Shown: piece after piece, positions 36,905-46,094 of the stretch
How positions within the stretch are numbered: the first letter of the stretch is position 1
Layout of the letters: every line of letters starts with the position of its first letter
Source: JACPDI01 sp035463475
GTDB lineage: Bacteria > Acidobacteriota > Vicinamibacteria > Vicinamibacterales > 2-12-FULL-66-21
Assembly: GCA_035463475.1 (NCBI GenBank)
Contig: DATHTE010000058.1
Location: 1-64,000 of the forward strand
Length of the DNA stretch: 64,000 nt
Direction: 5' to 3'
Made by a program: the position numbers and the translations under genes
Notes under the pieces: model-generated
Told to the model about the DNA's origin: nothing
The model's database searches: none
Seen by the model: the letters and a program-made list of their open reading frames with translations, nothing else

Positions 36905-37185
36905 CGCGCCATGGCCCGGGGAGTCGCGAAATCACGACCGCGCACCGGCTGTTTGAAGGCGCCTCGGCCGAGGGGGATGGTCCGAGCGGACACGCGGCGG
37001 CGGGCGCAGGCTGCGCTCGCTCAGGACTGACCTCGAGTTCCGAGAGCGGCAGCAGCGGAATGCGCCCGTCGACACGACAGGCGAGCGCAGCCCATTCGCC
37101 CGTATGTTCGTCTCCCGGCCCGCCCGAATACGCCTTTCGCGCCGGCGTGATAAGTCAGCGTCCGGAATGACGGCGGGAACTGCGA

Positions 37186-38238
37186 TCAGGGCAGCGGCAC
37201 CACCTCCGCTGCGCCGGGCACGAGAGCGTTGATTGCGACGTAAACGGTCCCCGAACGATTCACCGCCGCAGCGATCGGCATCGGAAGCTGCCCGGCCACC
37301 TCGGTGCACGTCCACGTGGACGTGTCACACGCGTTGACCGTCCCTCCTGCCATGCCTACGCCATGTTCCACCGCGAACCAGCTCGCTTCGTCGAGCTCGA
37401 CGACGTAGAGCGTGCCGTCTGGACCGAACGCCAGATCGACGATCGACGTGAATCCGTCCGCAACCACGGTACAGGCCGGGCTGACCGCGCAATCGGCGTG
37501 CAGCGCGCCGGGCTCGATTCGCCAGATGCGTGACTCCCCGGTTGGTGCGGGAAAGCCCTTCAACTCGCCAACGTAATAGGCGCCGTCGGGGCCGATTGCG
37601 ATGCTCGTCGCCACGGCTTGGGCTGGCATCGTTGCGGGCAGGCCGCACACGAACGCAAGGTCCGGCGGCGCGGCGGGGCATCCCGCGAGGCTCTTGACGT
37701 TGGCGGTCGACACCACTTCGTCCGGCAACACCGCCAGCCAGTCCACATGCCCGCTCTGATCGACGATGAGCAGGTCGTTTCCCCCGGCGTCCGCGACCAA
37801 CGCTTTACCTCCCGAGAGGACGGCGACGTCAAAGGGATTCGAGTCAACCGCGGCAGGATGGGGATTGGCCGCGGCTTCGAAGGCGTACAGATCCGCAATC
37901 TGCCGCGTCGCTCCGCGGGAGACGCGGAAGAGCGCGCCCGTGGTCTGGCCGGGCCCGCCGCCCCGGATCGCGAACATGTCGCCCCGCCCGATCGGCGCGA
38001 CGTCCGTCACGCCGGGCAGTTCGGCGACGAGCGAGCCGGCATCGTGGCGCAGTTCGACGATACCCGCCCCGGCGTCGGCGACGAGCAGGCTGCCATCCGG
38101 CGCCGCCGCCAGGCCGAACACCGGCGTGGCGAAGCCGTAGGATGCGACGGCGTGAATCGAAACGGCGCCGAGTATCGAGAGTGCGAGCCCGGCGACGAGG
38201 ATCCCAATACGATGGACAAGACGATGTCGCGCAGGCAT
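37186..38238 (-). CDS. ScyD/ScyE-type beta-propeller protein
   Basis: A 350-residue secreted protein. The start at 38238 follows GAGGAGG with a 6-base spacer; the longer frame above it is rejected. After a signal peptide (about 8-35), repeats of the NHL/SMP-30-like kind appear: FGLAAAPDGSLLVADAGAGIVEL, DVAVLSGGKALVADAGGNDLL, SIAIGPDGAYYVGELKG and DLAFGPDGTLYVVELDE (parts quoted), with spacing like a six-bladed propeller. The wording of these repeats matches the ScyD/ScyE family first named in cyanobacterial scytonemin clusters but widespread in soil bacteria, where it has no proven role. Confidence 0.75.
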   Translation of the reverse strand: MPARHRLVHRIGILVAGLALSILGAVSIHAVASYGFATPVFGLAAAPDGSLLVADAGAGIVELRHDAGSLVAELPGVTDVAPIGRGDMFAIRGGGPGQTTGALFRVSRGATRQIADLYAFEAAANPHPAAVDSNPFDVAVLSGGKALVADAGGNDLLIVDQSGHVDWLAVLPDEVVSTANVKSLAGCPAAPPDLAFVCGLPATMPAQAVATSIAIGPDGAYYVGELKGFPAPTGESRIWRIEPGALHADCAVSPACTVVADGFTSIVDLAFGPDGTLYVVELDEASWFAVEHGVGMAGGTVNACDTSTWTCTEVAGQLPMPIAAAVNRSGTVYVAINALVPGAAEVVPLP

Positions 38239-38780
38239 GACCGTCCTCCTCGGTGGCAACCGTTGACGCTGTGGGCGGGGAGCATGGACCGGGTTGCCGC
38301 CGTAGTCAAGCTGGACCATGTTGCGTCTCGTCGAATGGTACGGAGGTCCCGTGTCCCGAGTGCAGTAAGTACTGAGATGGTTTCCTACGTTGAGGACACT
38401 GAGGCGTACTGAAACCCTGCAAGTCAAACGGCCCGCAAATCTGTGAACGCGCGGCAAGTCGTTGATGCGGTCGCACTTCTCACCTGGACATTCGGCGGCC
38501 AACCTCAGGTGTAGTCATTGCATCAGTTGGCGGCGGGAGCAGAGAGGTTGGACATGAAGCCTCGACCGTCGCCTGCGCCGCGTCCGCTCGCGGGCTTTTC
38601 GCCTGACGCCAGGTGTCGCGCTTCAAGGTACGAGTCGCGCGTCCGCCGTCTCTCCCGCTTCGCGCGCATCACGAAGAAGCAGACGGCCGCCACGCTGCCG
38701 GAACCGGACTGGCTTCGCTCTGCCTGAATGCACGATCGGCTGGCGGGACACGACGGTGGCGGACGGGAAAGGAGTCGGCC
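38239..38780. other. Gap of about 540 bases with one weak small frame
   Basis: This region precedes the small gene at 38781. It contains an open frame at 38551-38727 (58 residues, Arg/Pro-rich, preceded by GAGAGG) that could be a gene but lacks any recognisable motif, and probably the promoter of the leftward ScyD/E-like gene. No repeat family or RNA structure stands out. Confidence 0.4.
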
Positions 38781-38894
38781 ATGTGGCTGAAGGAAATCGG
38801 CGTCGGCATCTACGCGGTCTACGCGCGGACTGCGGACGACTCCGTCAAGCTGCTGGGCGTGTTCGCGCTCGAGAGCTGGTCCCGGAAACGCTGA
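38781..38894 (+). CDS. Small protein of 37 residues with ribosome site and terminator
   Basis: The frame begins MWLKEIGVGIYAVYARTADD and ends ALESWSRKR. AAAGGAG with a 6-base spacer precedes the ATG, and the stop codon overlaps the base of a perfect 13-bp hairpin followed by GTTTT (38893-38920). A strong ribosome site and a terminator-like structure around such a short frame favour a real small protein. No family was recognised; it is amphipathic rather than a clear TM. Confidence 0.5.
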   Translation: MWLKEIGVGIYAVYARTADDSVKLLGVFALESWSRKR

Positions 38895-38924
38895 ACGGCG
38901 ACGGGGACCCGTCGCCGTTCGTTT
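38893..38924 (+). terminator. Rho-independent terminator
   Basis: GAACGGCGACGGG (38893-38905) pairs perfectly with CCCGTCGCCGTTC (38908-38920), with a two-base loop, followed by GTTTTCTCTC. It is the best terminator in the window. Confidence 0.8.
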
Positions 38925-39101
38925 TCTCTCCGACCGCCCGGCGCGGCTGTTGGCCCTCTCCCACCTGACCCTTGGGCGCACGCGACAATCCAACGGCATC
39001 GCGCGCCCCAGGCAATCGCCCTTCGGTTACTCTCAGACAACACCGCAGGCCGCCGTCCCTCGAGAAGGCTCGGCTAGATTCAACTGAACACGAGGACCGC
39101 C

Positions 39102-39812
39102 ATGAAGAAACTCGTAAAGATCGCGGCGGGCGCGCTTGGCGCGGCTGCAGGAGCCTACGCGGGATACGTGGCGATCGCGTACGCCCGATACGGCCGCGGC
39201 CAGGGCGGACCGGACAACCCGCTGCTCGACGCGTGCATGCCTGACTACGAGGTGCGAGAGGTCCACGAGGTGGCCGTGAACGCGCCGGCCCCCGTGACGA
39301 TGGCCGCCGCGCGCGAGGTCGCGTTCGCGGACTCCCAGGTCGTGCGGGCGCTGTTCAGGCTCCGGGAGTGGCCCGGTCGACTGCGTGGAATGAGGGTCGC
39401 GCCGATTCAGCGCAGGCCCGTGCTCGAAGAAGTGCTGGAGATCGGCTGGCGTCCGCTTGCGGAAGAACCCGGACGTCGCCTGGTCATGGGCGCCGTGACG
39501 CAGCCGTGGAAGCAGAACGTCGTGTTCCGCGGGCTTGGATCCGGGGAGTTTGCGGCGTTCCGCGAGCCGGATTACGCGAAGATCGCGTGGACGCTCGAGG
39601 CCGACGCGTCCGGCGCCTCAGCGTCCGTCTTCCGGACCGAGACGCGCGTTGCGACCACCGACGAGGGGGCACGCCGCCGCTTCCGGTGGTACTGGTCCCT
39701 TCTCTCTCCGGGAATTCTGCTGATCCGCCGCGAGATCCTGCGGCTGGTCAAGACCGAAGCCGAGCGACGCGCTCCAGTCCCACCAGCTTCCAGCCCGCAG
39801 CCGTTCGTCTGA
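39102..39812 (+). CDS. SRPBCC-like / polyketide-cyclase-like membrane-anchored protein
   Basis: A 236-residue protein with an N-terminal hydrophobic anchor (about 5-25) and a soluble domain whose VREVHEVAVNAPAPVTMAAA opening and later TEARVATTDEGARRRFRWYW-like segment (seen here as TETRVATTDEGARRRF) resemble SRPBCC/START-type ligand-binding folds used in several Acidobacteriota proteins. The assignment is by pattern only, and the ligand is unknown. Its 3' end overlaps the convergent gene by 65 bases. Confidence 0.55.
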   Translation: MKKLVKIAAGALGAAAGAYAGYVAIAYARYGRGQGGPDNPLLDACMPDYEVREVHEVAVNAPAPVTMAAAREVAFADSQVVRALFRLREWPGRLRGMRVAPIQRRPVLEEVLEIGWRPLAEEPGRRLVMGAVTQPWKQNVVFRGLGSGEFAAFREPDYAKIAWTLEADASGASASVFRTETRVATTDEGARRRFRWYWSLLSPGILLIRREILRLVKTEAERRAPVPPASSPQPFV

Positions 39813-41415
39813 AGTACAGCTGCACCGGCGCGGTCCACGATGGATGCGGAGGATCGACGGCAGCGACATCGACGCGCACGAACGATCCCTCCCGCGTCGG
39901 CAGAAGCCCAGCCGGCGCCGTGATGGCGAGCGCGCCGGTGCTCGCGGAGGTCCCGAGCGGGTCCGACTTGCCGGTGCCATTCTCGAACGCGAGCCACTGG
40001 GCGCGATAACCCCCTTTCGGGGCCTCCGCCACGCCCGCATCCACGGCAGCGTTCCGAAACGTCAGCGTGCCCCCCTCGTCGAACTGCGGATCGACGAGCG
40101 GATTGACGGCCGGCAGATACGCGCGGCCGATCTTGTCGCGGCGCTTGATCAGGACGTCCGCCAGGTGGGACTCGGCCGCGGGATCGCTGTAGCGGCCCGC
40201 TTTCACCACCGCGCGGATCAGCGCGTCAGAAAACGCCATGACTCGCCGGGCAGCCCAGAAGTTGTCGTCGGCGCGTGCGTTGAGCATCGCGACGGTCGGC
40301 ACGCGCGGCTTCCAGCGCGTCGGGTCGAACCTGTCCCCCTCGAACCGGCCGATGGCGGCGTGCTCCTCGTACGGGATCGTCTGCCACGGCTGGATGTAGA
40401 ACCCGAACGTGACCAGGCGCCTCCACGTGGGAGATCCCTCGTAGAGGTACTCGTACCCTTCGTCCCATTCGCGCGGGGCGAGCGCGCCCGTGCCGAAGGT
40501 CGACCCGACGTCTTGGAGGTAATGACGGAGGACGGCGCGGCCGTTCTCCTCCACGAGCGCGTCGAGCGTGTTCTTGGCTTTCAGGTCCACGAGATTGGTC
40601 CAGGCGCCGAAGACCTTCAGCGCGCGGAGGGATCGCCGATGCTCGTGCGGGATGATGTCGTTCGGATCGTCACTGCGCGTGCCGTAGTAGCGGAACCCGC
40701 CCTGCGTCCGGGGTATCGCGCGACTCGCGAGCATGCGGTAGGCGCCATTCGGCTGCCGCGCGATCCGCTTGAACAGCTTTGCCAGGTCGTCGGGATCCAG
40801 CTTCCTGACCTTTCCCGACGGTGTCTCGGTGACCGCCGTGTCCCCGATACTCAGCGTTTCCTGCCGCAGCTCGGCAAGGTGGTTCTCGACCTGCCAGTAT
40901 CCAAGGGCCCAGAAGATCCGGTTGGCCACCATCGTCGCGCCGGTCGCGGACTCGGGATACTCGCGCGCGTCGAACTGCACGAACCAGGTGATGCCCGCCG
41001 AGTCGCGGAGCACGAACCCTGGAGCGATGCCGCTCGGCTTCGCGCGCACGATCGTCATCGGCCCGGGCGCCGGCCCCGCGGCGGTCACCGGGCCCCGGAC
41101 CGCTTCCTCAGCCGACACGGGCCGCGCGAGAATCCTGTTGGTGTACCAGCTCGAGTCCGGCACCTCGTCGATCGTGTTCACGTCGAGCGCCCGGATGTCG
41201 CGGCGATCGCCGCGCTTCGCGAAGAGGTTCTCGAGAAGATCGTAGGACAGCACGATCTCGCGATCGCGAACCCCGGATGCGTCCTGCGTCTCCACCTCTC
41301 GGGCGAGCGGATCGTCCTCGTAGAACTTCTGCTGCCGTCCCGCAACGGCCGCGACCGCCCCGGCAACGAGGAGCAGGGTGATGCCCGCCGCGAGCCTGCC
41401 GCGTGTTCTTGACAT
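39748..41415 (-). CDS. Conserved protein of unknown function paired with an outer-membrane barrel
   Basis: A 555-residue exported protein. GGAGGT with a 7-base spacer supports the ATG at 41415 (MSRTRGRLAAGITLL), which gives a signal peptide ending AVAG. The body contains LARPVSAEEAVRGP, ITWFVQFDAREYPESATGA, MVANRIFWALGYWQVENHLAE and LDPDDLAKLFKRIAR, a layout vaguely like kinase-like HipA/CotH folds, but I do not recognise a defined family. It directly follows the outer-membrane barrel gene (18 bases), so the two are probably one operon acting at the envelope. Confidence 0.65.
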   Translation of the reverse strand: MSRTRGRLAAGITLLLVAGAVAAVAGRQQKFYEDDPLAREVETQDASGVRDREIVLSYDLLENLFAKRGDRRDIRALDVNTIDEVPDSSWYTNRILARPVSAEEAVRGPVTAAGPAPGPMTIVRAKPSGIAPGFVLRDSAGITWFVQFDAREYPESATGATMVANRIFWALGYWQVENHLAELRQETLSIGDTAVTETPSGKVRKLDPDDLAKLFKRIARQPNGAYRMLASRAIPRTQGGFRYYGTRSDDPNDIIPHEHRRSLRALKVFGAWTNLVDLKAKNTLDALVEENGRAVLRHYLQDVGSTFGTGALAPREWDEGYEYLYEGSPTWRRLVTFGFYIQPWQTIPYEEHAAIGRFEGDRFDPTRWKPRVPTVAMLNARADDNFWAARRVMAFSDALIRAVVKAGRYSDPAAESHLADVLIKRRDKIGRAYLPAVNPLVDPQFDEGGTLTFRNAAVDAGVAEAPKGGYRAQWLAFENGTGKSDPLGTSASTGALAITAPAGLLPTREGSFVRVDVAAVDPPHPSWTAPVQLYFRRTAAGWKLVGLERVARLRS

Positions 41416-41433
41416 GGTCGCCACCTCCACCGG

Positions 41434-42654
41434 CTAGAAGGGGGCCGAAGCGGCGAAGATCGTGCGCCAGCCTTCCAGTCCATGCGCGAGCTCCGCGCGG
41501 AGGATCGTCATGGCCGGCGTGTGGAAGCGCACGCCAACGCCGTAGTCCGTCTTCATGCCGGAGAACGTGAGGCCGCCCCGGTCGGGCGCCACTTTCCCCG
41601 CGTCCACGAAGATCGCCATGTCGAGCGCGGCGCGGTTCGGAAACCAGCGCAGCTCGCCCGTGAGCAGCAGCGCGTGGCGGTCTCGGAAACGGCCGGTCGT
41701 GTAACCGCGCAGCGTGTTGCCGCTGCCGAGCCAGGGCATCAGGAAGTACGGCACCACGTCGGACTTGCGCACGATCGACTCGGTGCGCGCGCGGAGCGAC
41801 ACCACCCACGTCTCGCGCAGGATCGGAAGGTGCTGGACGACCTCCGTGCGCACGAACCCGAAGGTCCGCCCCTCGCCTCTGAGCGGATTGAACTCCTCGT
41901 AGGCCAGCCGGTACAGCCCTCCCTTGCGGCTGTAGCCCGGGGACTGGAGCCAGTGAATCGCCGCGGACGCTTCACCCCGCAGGTAGGTTTCGTCCGTCCC
42001 GAGCAGCGGCGCGCTATCTGCAGAGAAGAGCGTTTCGATGGAGGGAAAGCGGCCCTGTCCGGGCTTCTGCGCGTAGTCGTCGATGCCGCCGTCCAGCCGC
42101 AGCCGCAGCCACTCGACCAGGTGAAGCACGGCGCTGCCTTCAACCTGCGTCCTGCTGATCCGGAAGCTGGATCGGCGGTCGCGGTCGGAATCGTTGCCGA
42201 GGCCGTGAAACGGGACCTGCGTGGCGTCCAGCCAGGAAATCGAACCCGACAGGTCGAGACGACCCTTCGCGTGATTGGGGGTGTTTCCCACGATCGCGGC
42301 GCGCTTGTAGTTCCCGAGCGAGTACATCGCGGAGACGTCGACATAGGAGTCGTACCCGATGTGATGCCGGTAGCCGGCGCCTGCGGCAAGACCGCCGCCC
42401 GGGTAGATCGAGCCGAAAATCGGATACCAGCCTCGCGGGATTCCCAGGAACCACTGCCCCTCTTCGACCTCCTGAAAGAAGATCTCGACGCGCCCTGGCG
42501 TCTCGGGGACGGCATTCCGCGCTTTCTCTTCCTGCTCTTGCGCGATGATTGCCTGCCGTGTCTGCGCGCGCGCGGGGACGGCAAACCCGAGGGCGAGCAC
42601 GACCGCCGCGATGCCACTCCACAGCGAGAGAGACATTCGATCTCGATAGACCAT
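41434..42654 (-). CDS. Outer-membrane surface-antigen (BamA/Omp85-like) barrel
   Basis: A 406-residue protein: signal peptide (about 1-30, ending ARAQ), then a barrel of about 14-16 strands. Conserved Omp85-like traits include SIYPGGGLAAGAGYRHH near residue 85-100, the GSGNTLRGYTTGRFRDRHALL block (RGY as in BamA loop 6, about 315-335) and a C-terminal ASAPF ending in Phe. There are no POTRA repeats, so this is the short surface-antigen class (patatin-D15 type). GGAGGTTGGTCC directly precedes the ATG at 42654. It is the first gene of a two-gene operon with the unknown protein downstream. Confidence 0.8.
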   Translation of the reverse strand: MVYRDRMSLSLWSGIAAVVLALGFAVPARAQTRQAIIAQEQEEKARNAVPETPGRVEIFFQEVEEGQWFLGIPRGWYPIFGSIYPGGGLAAGAGYRHHIGYDSYVDVSAMYSLGNYKRAAIVGNTPNHAKGRLDLSGSISWLDATQVPFHGLGNDSDRDRRSSFRISRTQVEGSAVLHLVEWLRLRLDGGIDDYAQKPGQGRFPSIETLFSADSAPLLGTDETYLRGEASAAIHWLQSPGYSRKGGLYRLAYEEFNPLRGEGRTFGFVRTEVVQHLPILRETWVVSLRARTESIVRKSDVVPYFLMPWLGSGNTLRGYTTGRFRDRHALLLTGELRWFPNRAALDMAIFVDAGKVAPDRGGLTFSGMKTDYGVGVRFHTPAMTILRAELAHGLEGWRTIFAASAPF

Positions 42655-43113
42655 CGGACCAACCTCCGGCCTGGCGGTGTCGCCGCGGCGCGTGACGCGG
42701 CGAGGCGCCGGGCGTGAGCGGTGCCCTGCCTGTGGCGCGGGATTATACGCTGGCCGGCCTGACGATCCGACGTCGGTCGTGATGATGCATGGACGCGCGA
42801 CGCGCGCGATCGAATCGCGACTCACTGCGCGCACACGCCGGGTACGCTGCCGTTCAATCCCGCGCGATCCGGTATGGCGTTCGGCGCGATCCGATTGCTC
42901 GAATGACCGGCGCGCGTGTGTGCGGCGACGACGGTCCGCCGGCTGACAGAATCACGGCACACGCGTCACTACTGCGCGAATCGCTTCCGGTTTTCCGGCA
43001 CGTCGGTCGTCCCCGCGTGTTTTACGGCTCACCATGGTGGCAGAGGATTTGCGTCGGATCAGGTTACACGCGCAATCCTGCCCGTGTTCCTTCCGTATTG
43101 GAGGCATCAATCC
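42655..43113. promoter_or_regulatory. Divergent promoter region of about 460 bases
   Basis: Between the leftward barrel gene and the rightward TonB receptor. On the minus strand TATAAT (42742-42747) lies about 90 bases before the barrel ATG, with TCGGAT 17 bases further up as a weak -35. On the plus strand GGAGG (43100-43104) is the ribosome site of the receptor. The rest of the region has no convincing gene. Confidence 0.45.
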
Positions 43114-46032
43114 ATGACGAGGCTGCTGGCGCGCTTTGCGCTGACGCTTCTGGCGATCATCGGCCTCACAGTCGCCGCGGCTGCGCAGACGCAGACCGGT
43201 GAACTGACAGGCCTGGTCAAAACCCCTGACGATCTCTCGCTGCCCGGCGCGACCGTGACGGTCACCTCGCCGGCGCTGCAGGGATCGCGCACGGTGGTCA
43301 GCGACGAGAACGGGGCTTACTCGTTCCGAGCGCTGCCGCCGGGCGAATACACCGTCGTCGTCGAGATGACGGGGATGGAGACGAAGACCCAGCGCGTGAT
43401 CGTCGAGCTCGGACGGCTCGCCAAGCTCGATATCACCGTCGGTCTCGCCGGGATCACCGAAACCGTCACGGTCGCGGCTTCCACCGAGAGCGCGCAGCTG
43501 AACTCCACGCAGGTGGGTGCGAACTACTCGGAGCGGGAGATCAACACGCTGCCGACCGGACGCACGCCGAACCTGATCGCGGAGCTGGCGCCCGGCCTGA
43601 CGGCCAACACGCCGAACGCCGGCCAGGTGACCATCGCCGGCGCGTTCGCGTACGACAACGTGTTCCTGATCAACGGCGTTGACGTAAACGACAACCTGTT
43701 CGGCACCGCGAACGCCGTGTACATCGAGGACGCGATCGAACAGACGACCGTCATGACCTCGGGCATCTCGGCGGAGTACGGCCGGTTCTCGGGCGGCGTC
43801 GTCAACATGATCACGAAGAGCGGCGGCAACGTGTTCTCCGGCAGCGGGCGTCTCAATCTGACGAACGATTCCTGGACGGACGAGACGCCGTACGAAGACA
43901 GCCGCAAGGTGACCCGCAAGGACAACCTCAACAAGGTGTATGAGGGAACATTCGGCGGGCCGATCCTCAAGGACCGCATCTGGTTCTTCAGTGCCGGTCG
44001 ATACGCGAAGACGACGACGAGCTCGGCGCTCCAGCAGACGGGCCTTCAGTTCAACGGTTGGGACGAGAACAAGCGGCTGGAGCTGAAGGGAACGGGCACC
44101 ATCGCCAACGGGCACACGGTGACGGGCAACTACATCAACGTCTGGCGTGATGTGTACCGGATGGGCGCGAGCTGGATGATCGACCCGCGCTCGGCGGAGA
44201 GCCCGAGCTTCCCGAATGATCTCCAGGTGGTCAGCTACAACGGCGTGCTCAACTCGCGGCTGCTGGCGAACCTGCAGTATTCGCGGAAGAAGTTCGGGTT
44301 CCGCAACACCGGCGGCCATTCGACCAACATCGTTGACTCGCCGATCTGGTCGCTCGGGATCAACACGCCCGGCTCCTACGAGTACAACGCGCCCTACTGG
44401 GACGCTACGGACCCCGAAGATCGGAACAACCGGCAGTTTGCGGGCAGCCTGGCGTACTTCCTCTCGACCCCGCGCACGGGCTCGCACGACTTCAAGGCCG
44501 GCTTCGATCACTTCACCTCGACCCGGACGGGCGGCAACTCCCAGTCGGCGACCGGCTACGTGTTCGACGCCGACTACGTGACGAACGCGAGCGGCGCGCC
44601 CGTGTTCGACTCCCAGGGCCGTCTCATCCCGGTGTTCGTGCCGGGAGAGTCGTACGTCGAGCGCTGGCTGGCGACGCGCGGATCGCAGATCGACATCCGC
44701 ACGCTCTCGCTCTACGCGCAGGATCGCTGGCTGCTGACGCCGAAGGTGACGTTGAACCTGGGCGTGCGGTACGAGAAGGTCCGCAGTGAAGCGACCGGCG
44801 GGATCGTCGGGGTTGACACGGACACGATCGTGCCGCGGCTCGCGGCGTCGTACGACCTCAAGGGGGACGGCAAGACGGTCCTGCAGGGGTCCTACGCGCA
44901 CTACTCGGGCAAGTACAGCGAGTCGCAGTTCGCGAACAACACGAGCGTCGGCAATCCCGCGGTCGTCGGCTACTGGTACGACGGCCCGGCCGGCCAGGGC
45001 ATGGACTTCGCGCCCGGATTCGATCCGGCGAACTACACGGAGGTCTACTACGGCTCGTTCCCGACCTCGAACATCTTCTTCGACAAGGGGCTTTCGTCCC
45101 CGGTGACGAAGGAGATCTCGTTCTCGATCGGGCAGGAGCTGTGGGGCCGCGGGTCGGCGAAGCTGACCTTCACGACGCGCGACTACTCGAACTTCGTCGA
45201 GGACTACATCAACGACCCGTCGGCGAACGGCCAGGTTGACGTGGTCTTCGAAGGCGTCGACTACGGCACGTTCGACAAGGTGGTCTACCGCAACTCGGAC
45301 GCCCCGCAGCGCGAGTACCGCGGACTCCTGTTCCAGTCGAACTACCGCATCCTCGACAACCTGCACGTCGAAGGGCACTGGACGATGCAGCTCCGCAACC
45401 ACGGCAACTTCGAGGGTGAAGGAGCGAACACGCCGGGCTCCACCGGCCTGGAAGGCGACTACCCGGAGATCTACGTGCCGGAGCGCAACTTCCCGTTCGG
45501 CCGCACGGACGACTTCCAGCGCCACAAGGTCCGCATCTGGGCCGTGTACTCGCAGGGGCTCGGACGCTTCGGCACGTTCGATATCGCGCCGATGTTCCGC
45601 ATCGAGTCGCCGCGGGTGTACAGCCTGACCGCCAGCAATGTCGGCATCACGGCGATTCAGGCCTCGCGTGACCCCGGTTACGCGCAGCCGCCCGACACGC
45701 AGACCCTCTACTTCGGCGAGCGCGGATCGCAGGAGTTCAAGGGCTACTCGCTCATGGACCTCTCGCTGAACTACGGGATTCCGGTGTTCAAGTCGCTGAG
45801 GCCGTGGGTGAAGTTCGAAGTGCTCAACGTGTTCAACAACCAGAAGTTGATCGCGTGGAACACGTCTATCCGGCCTGACGCGACCAGCCCGAAGGATGCG
45901 AACGGTCTCCCGACCGGCTACACCAAGGGCTCGACGTTCGGGACGGGCACGTCCAACGCGCATTACCCGTCCTGGCGCGCCGGCAACACCGGCGGCCGGA
46001 CGTACCTGGTCTACGCGGGCGTGCGGTTCTAA
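43114..46032 (+). CDS. TonB-dependent receptor with carboxypeptidase-regulatory N-terminus
   Basis: A 972-residue outer-membrane receptor. Order of parts: signal peptide (about 1-24, ending AAAAQ), a CarboxypepD_reg domain (about 28-110, with GELTGLVKTPDD, DENGAYSFRALPPGEY), a plug domain (about 115-230, with PTGRTPNLIAELAPGL and VFLINGVDVNDNLFG), and a 22-strand-type barrel to the C-terminal YLVYAGVRF. GGAGG nine bases upstream fixes the ATG at 43114; the longer frame above it is rejected. This is the 'Oar/SusC-like' group common in Acidobacteriota, usually for uptake of large or polymeric substrates. A hairpin repeat follows the stop. Confidence 0.92.
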   Translation: MTRLLARFALTLLAIIGLTVAAAAQTQTGELTGLVKTPDDLSLPGATVTVTSPALQGSRTVVSDENGAYSFRALPPGEYTVVVEMTGMETKTQRVIVELGRLAKLDITVGLAGITETVTVAASTESAQLNSTQVGANYSEREINTLPTGRTPNLIAELAPGLTANTPNAGQVTIAGAFAYDNVFLINGVDVNDNLFGTANAVYIEDAIEQTTVMTSGISAEYGRFSGGVVNMITKSGGNVFSGSGRLNLTNDSWTDETPYEDSRKVTRKDNLNKVYEGTFGGPILKDRIWFFSAGRYAKTTTSSALQQTGLQFNGWDENKRLELKGTGTIANGHTVTGNYINVWRDVYRMGASWMIDPRSAESPSFPNDLQVVSYNGVLNSRLLANLQYSRKKFGFRNTGGHSTNIVDSPIWSLGINTPGSYEYNAPYWDATDPEDRNNRQFAGSLAYFLSTPRTGSHDFKAGFDHFTSTRTGGNSQSATGYVFDADYVTNASGAPVFDSQGRLIPVFVPGESYVERWLATRGSQIDIRTLSLYAQDRWLLTPKVTLNLGVRYEKVRSEATGGIVGVDTDTIVPRLAASYDLKGDGKTVLQGSYAHYSGKYSESQFANNTSVGNPAVVGYWYDGPAGQGMDFAPGFDPANYTEVYYGSFPTSNIFFDKGLSSPVTKEISFSIGQELWGRGSAKLTFTTRDYSNFVEDYINDPSANGQVDVVFEGVDYGTFDKVVYRNSDAPQREYRGLLFQSNYRILDNLHVEGHWTMQLRNHGNFEGEGANTPGSTGLEGDYPEIYVPERNFPFGRTDDFQRHKVRIWAVYSQGLGRFGTFDIAPMFRIESPRVYSLTASNVGITAIQASRDPGYAQPPDTQTLYFGERGSQEFKGYSLMDLSLNYGIPVFKSLRPWVKFEVLNVFNNQKLIAWNTSIRPDATSPKDANGLPTGYTKGSTFGTGTSNAHYPSWRAGNTGGRTYLVYAGVRF

Positions 46033-46042
46033 CGGTTCCCAA

Positions 46043-46092
46043 GGGGCCTGTCACCAATTGTCATCGAACGAGGTCAATTGGTGACAGGCCCC
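46043..46092. repeat. 18-bp perfect inverted repeat, CCAATTG family (copy 2)
   Basis: The left arm GGGGCCTGTCACCAATTG (46043-46060) is the exact complement of the right arm (46075-46092). Inside is a second small stem TCG/CGA around AA. It differs from the copy at 15969-16018 by one base in the arm (CCTG for CCAG) and in the loop. It fills almost the whole 62-base gap between the receptor and permease stop codons, so it could serve as a two-way terminator. Confidence 0.85.
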
Positions 46093-46094
46093 GT

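Noticed and set aside
36905..37185. Possible gene or RNA in the gap before the ScyD/E-like gene
   Set aside because: The frames there are short and shuffled in composition; no stable structure or motif was found.
42952..45963. 1003-residue open frame on the minus strand
   Set aside because: It is antisense to the TonB receptor, Arg/Val-rich and without motifs; long antisense frames are expected at this GC content.
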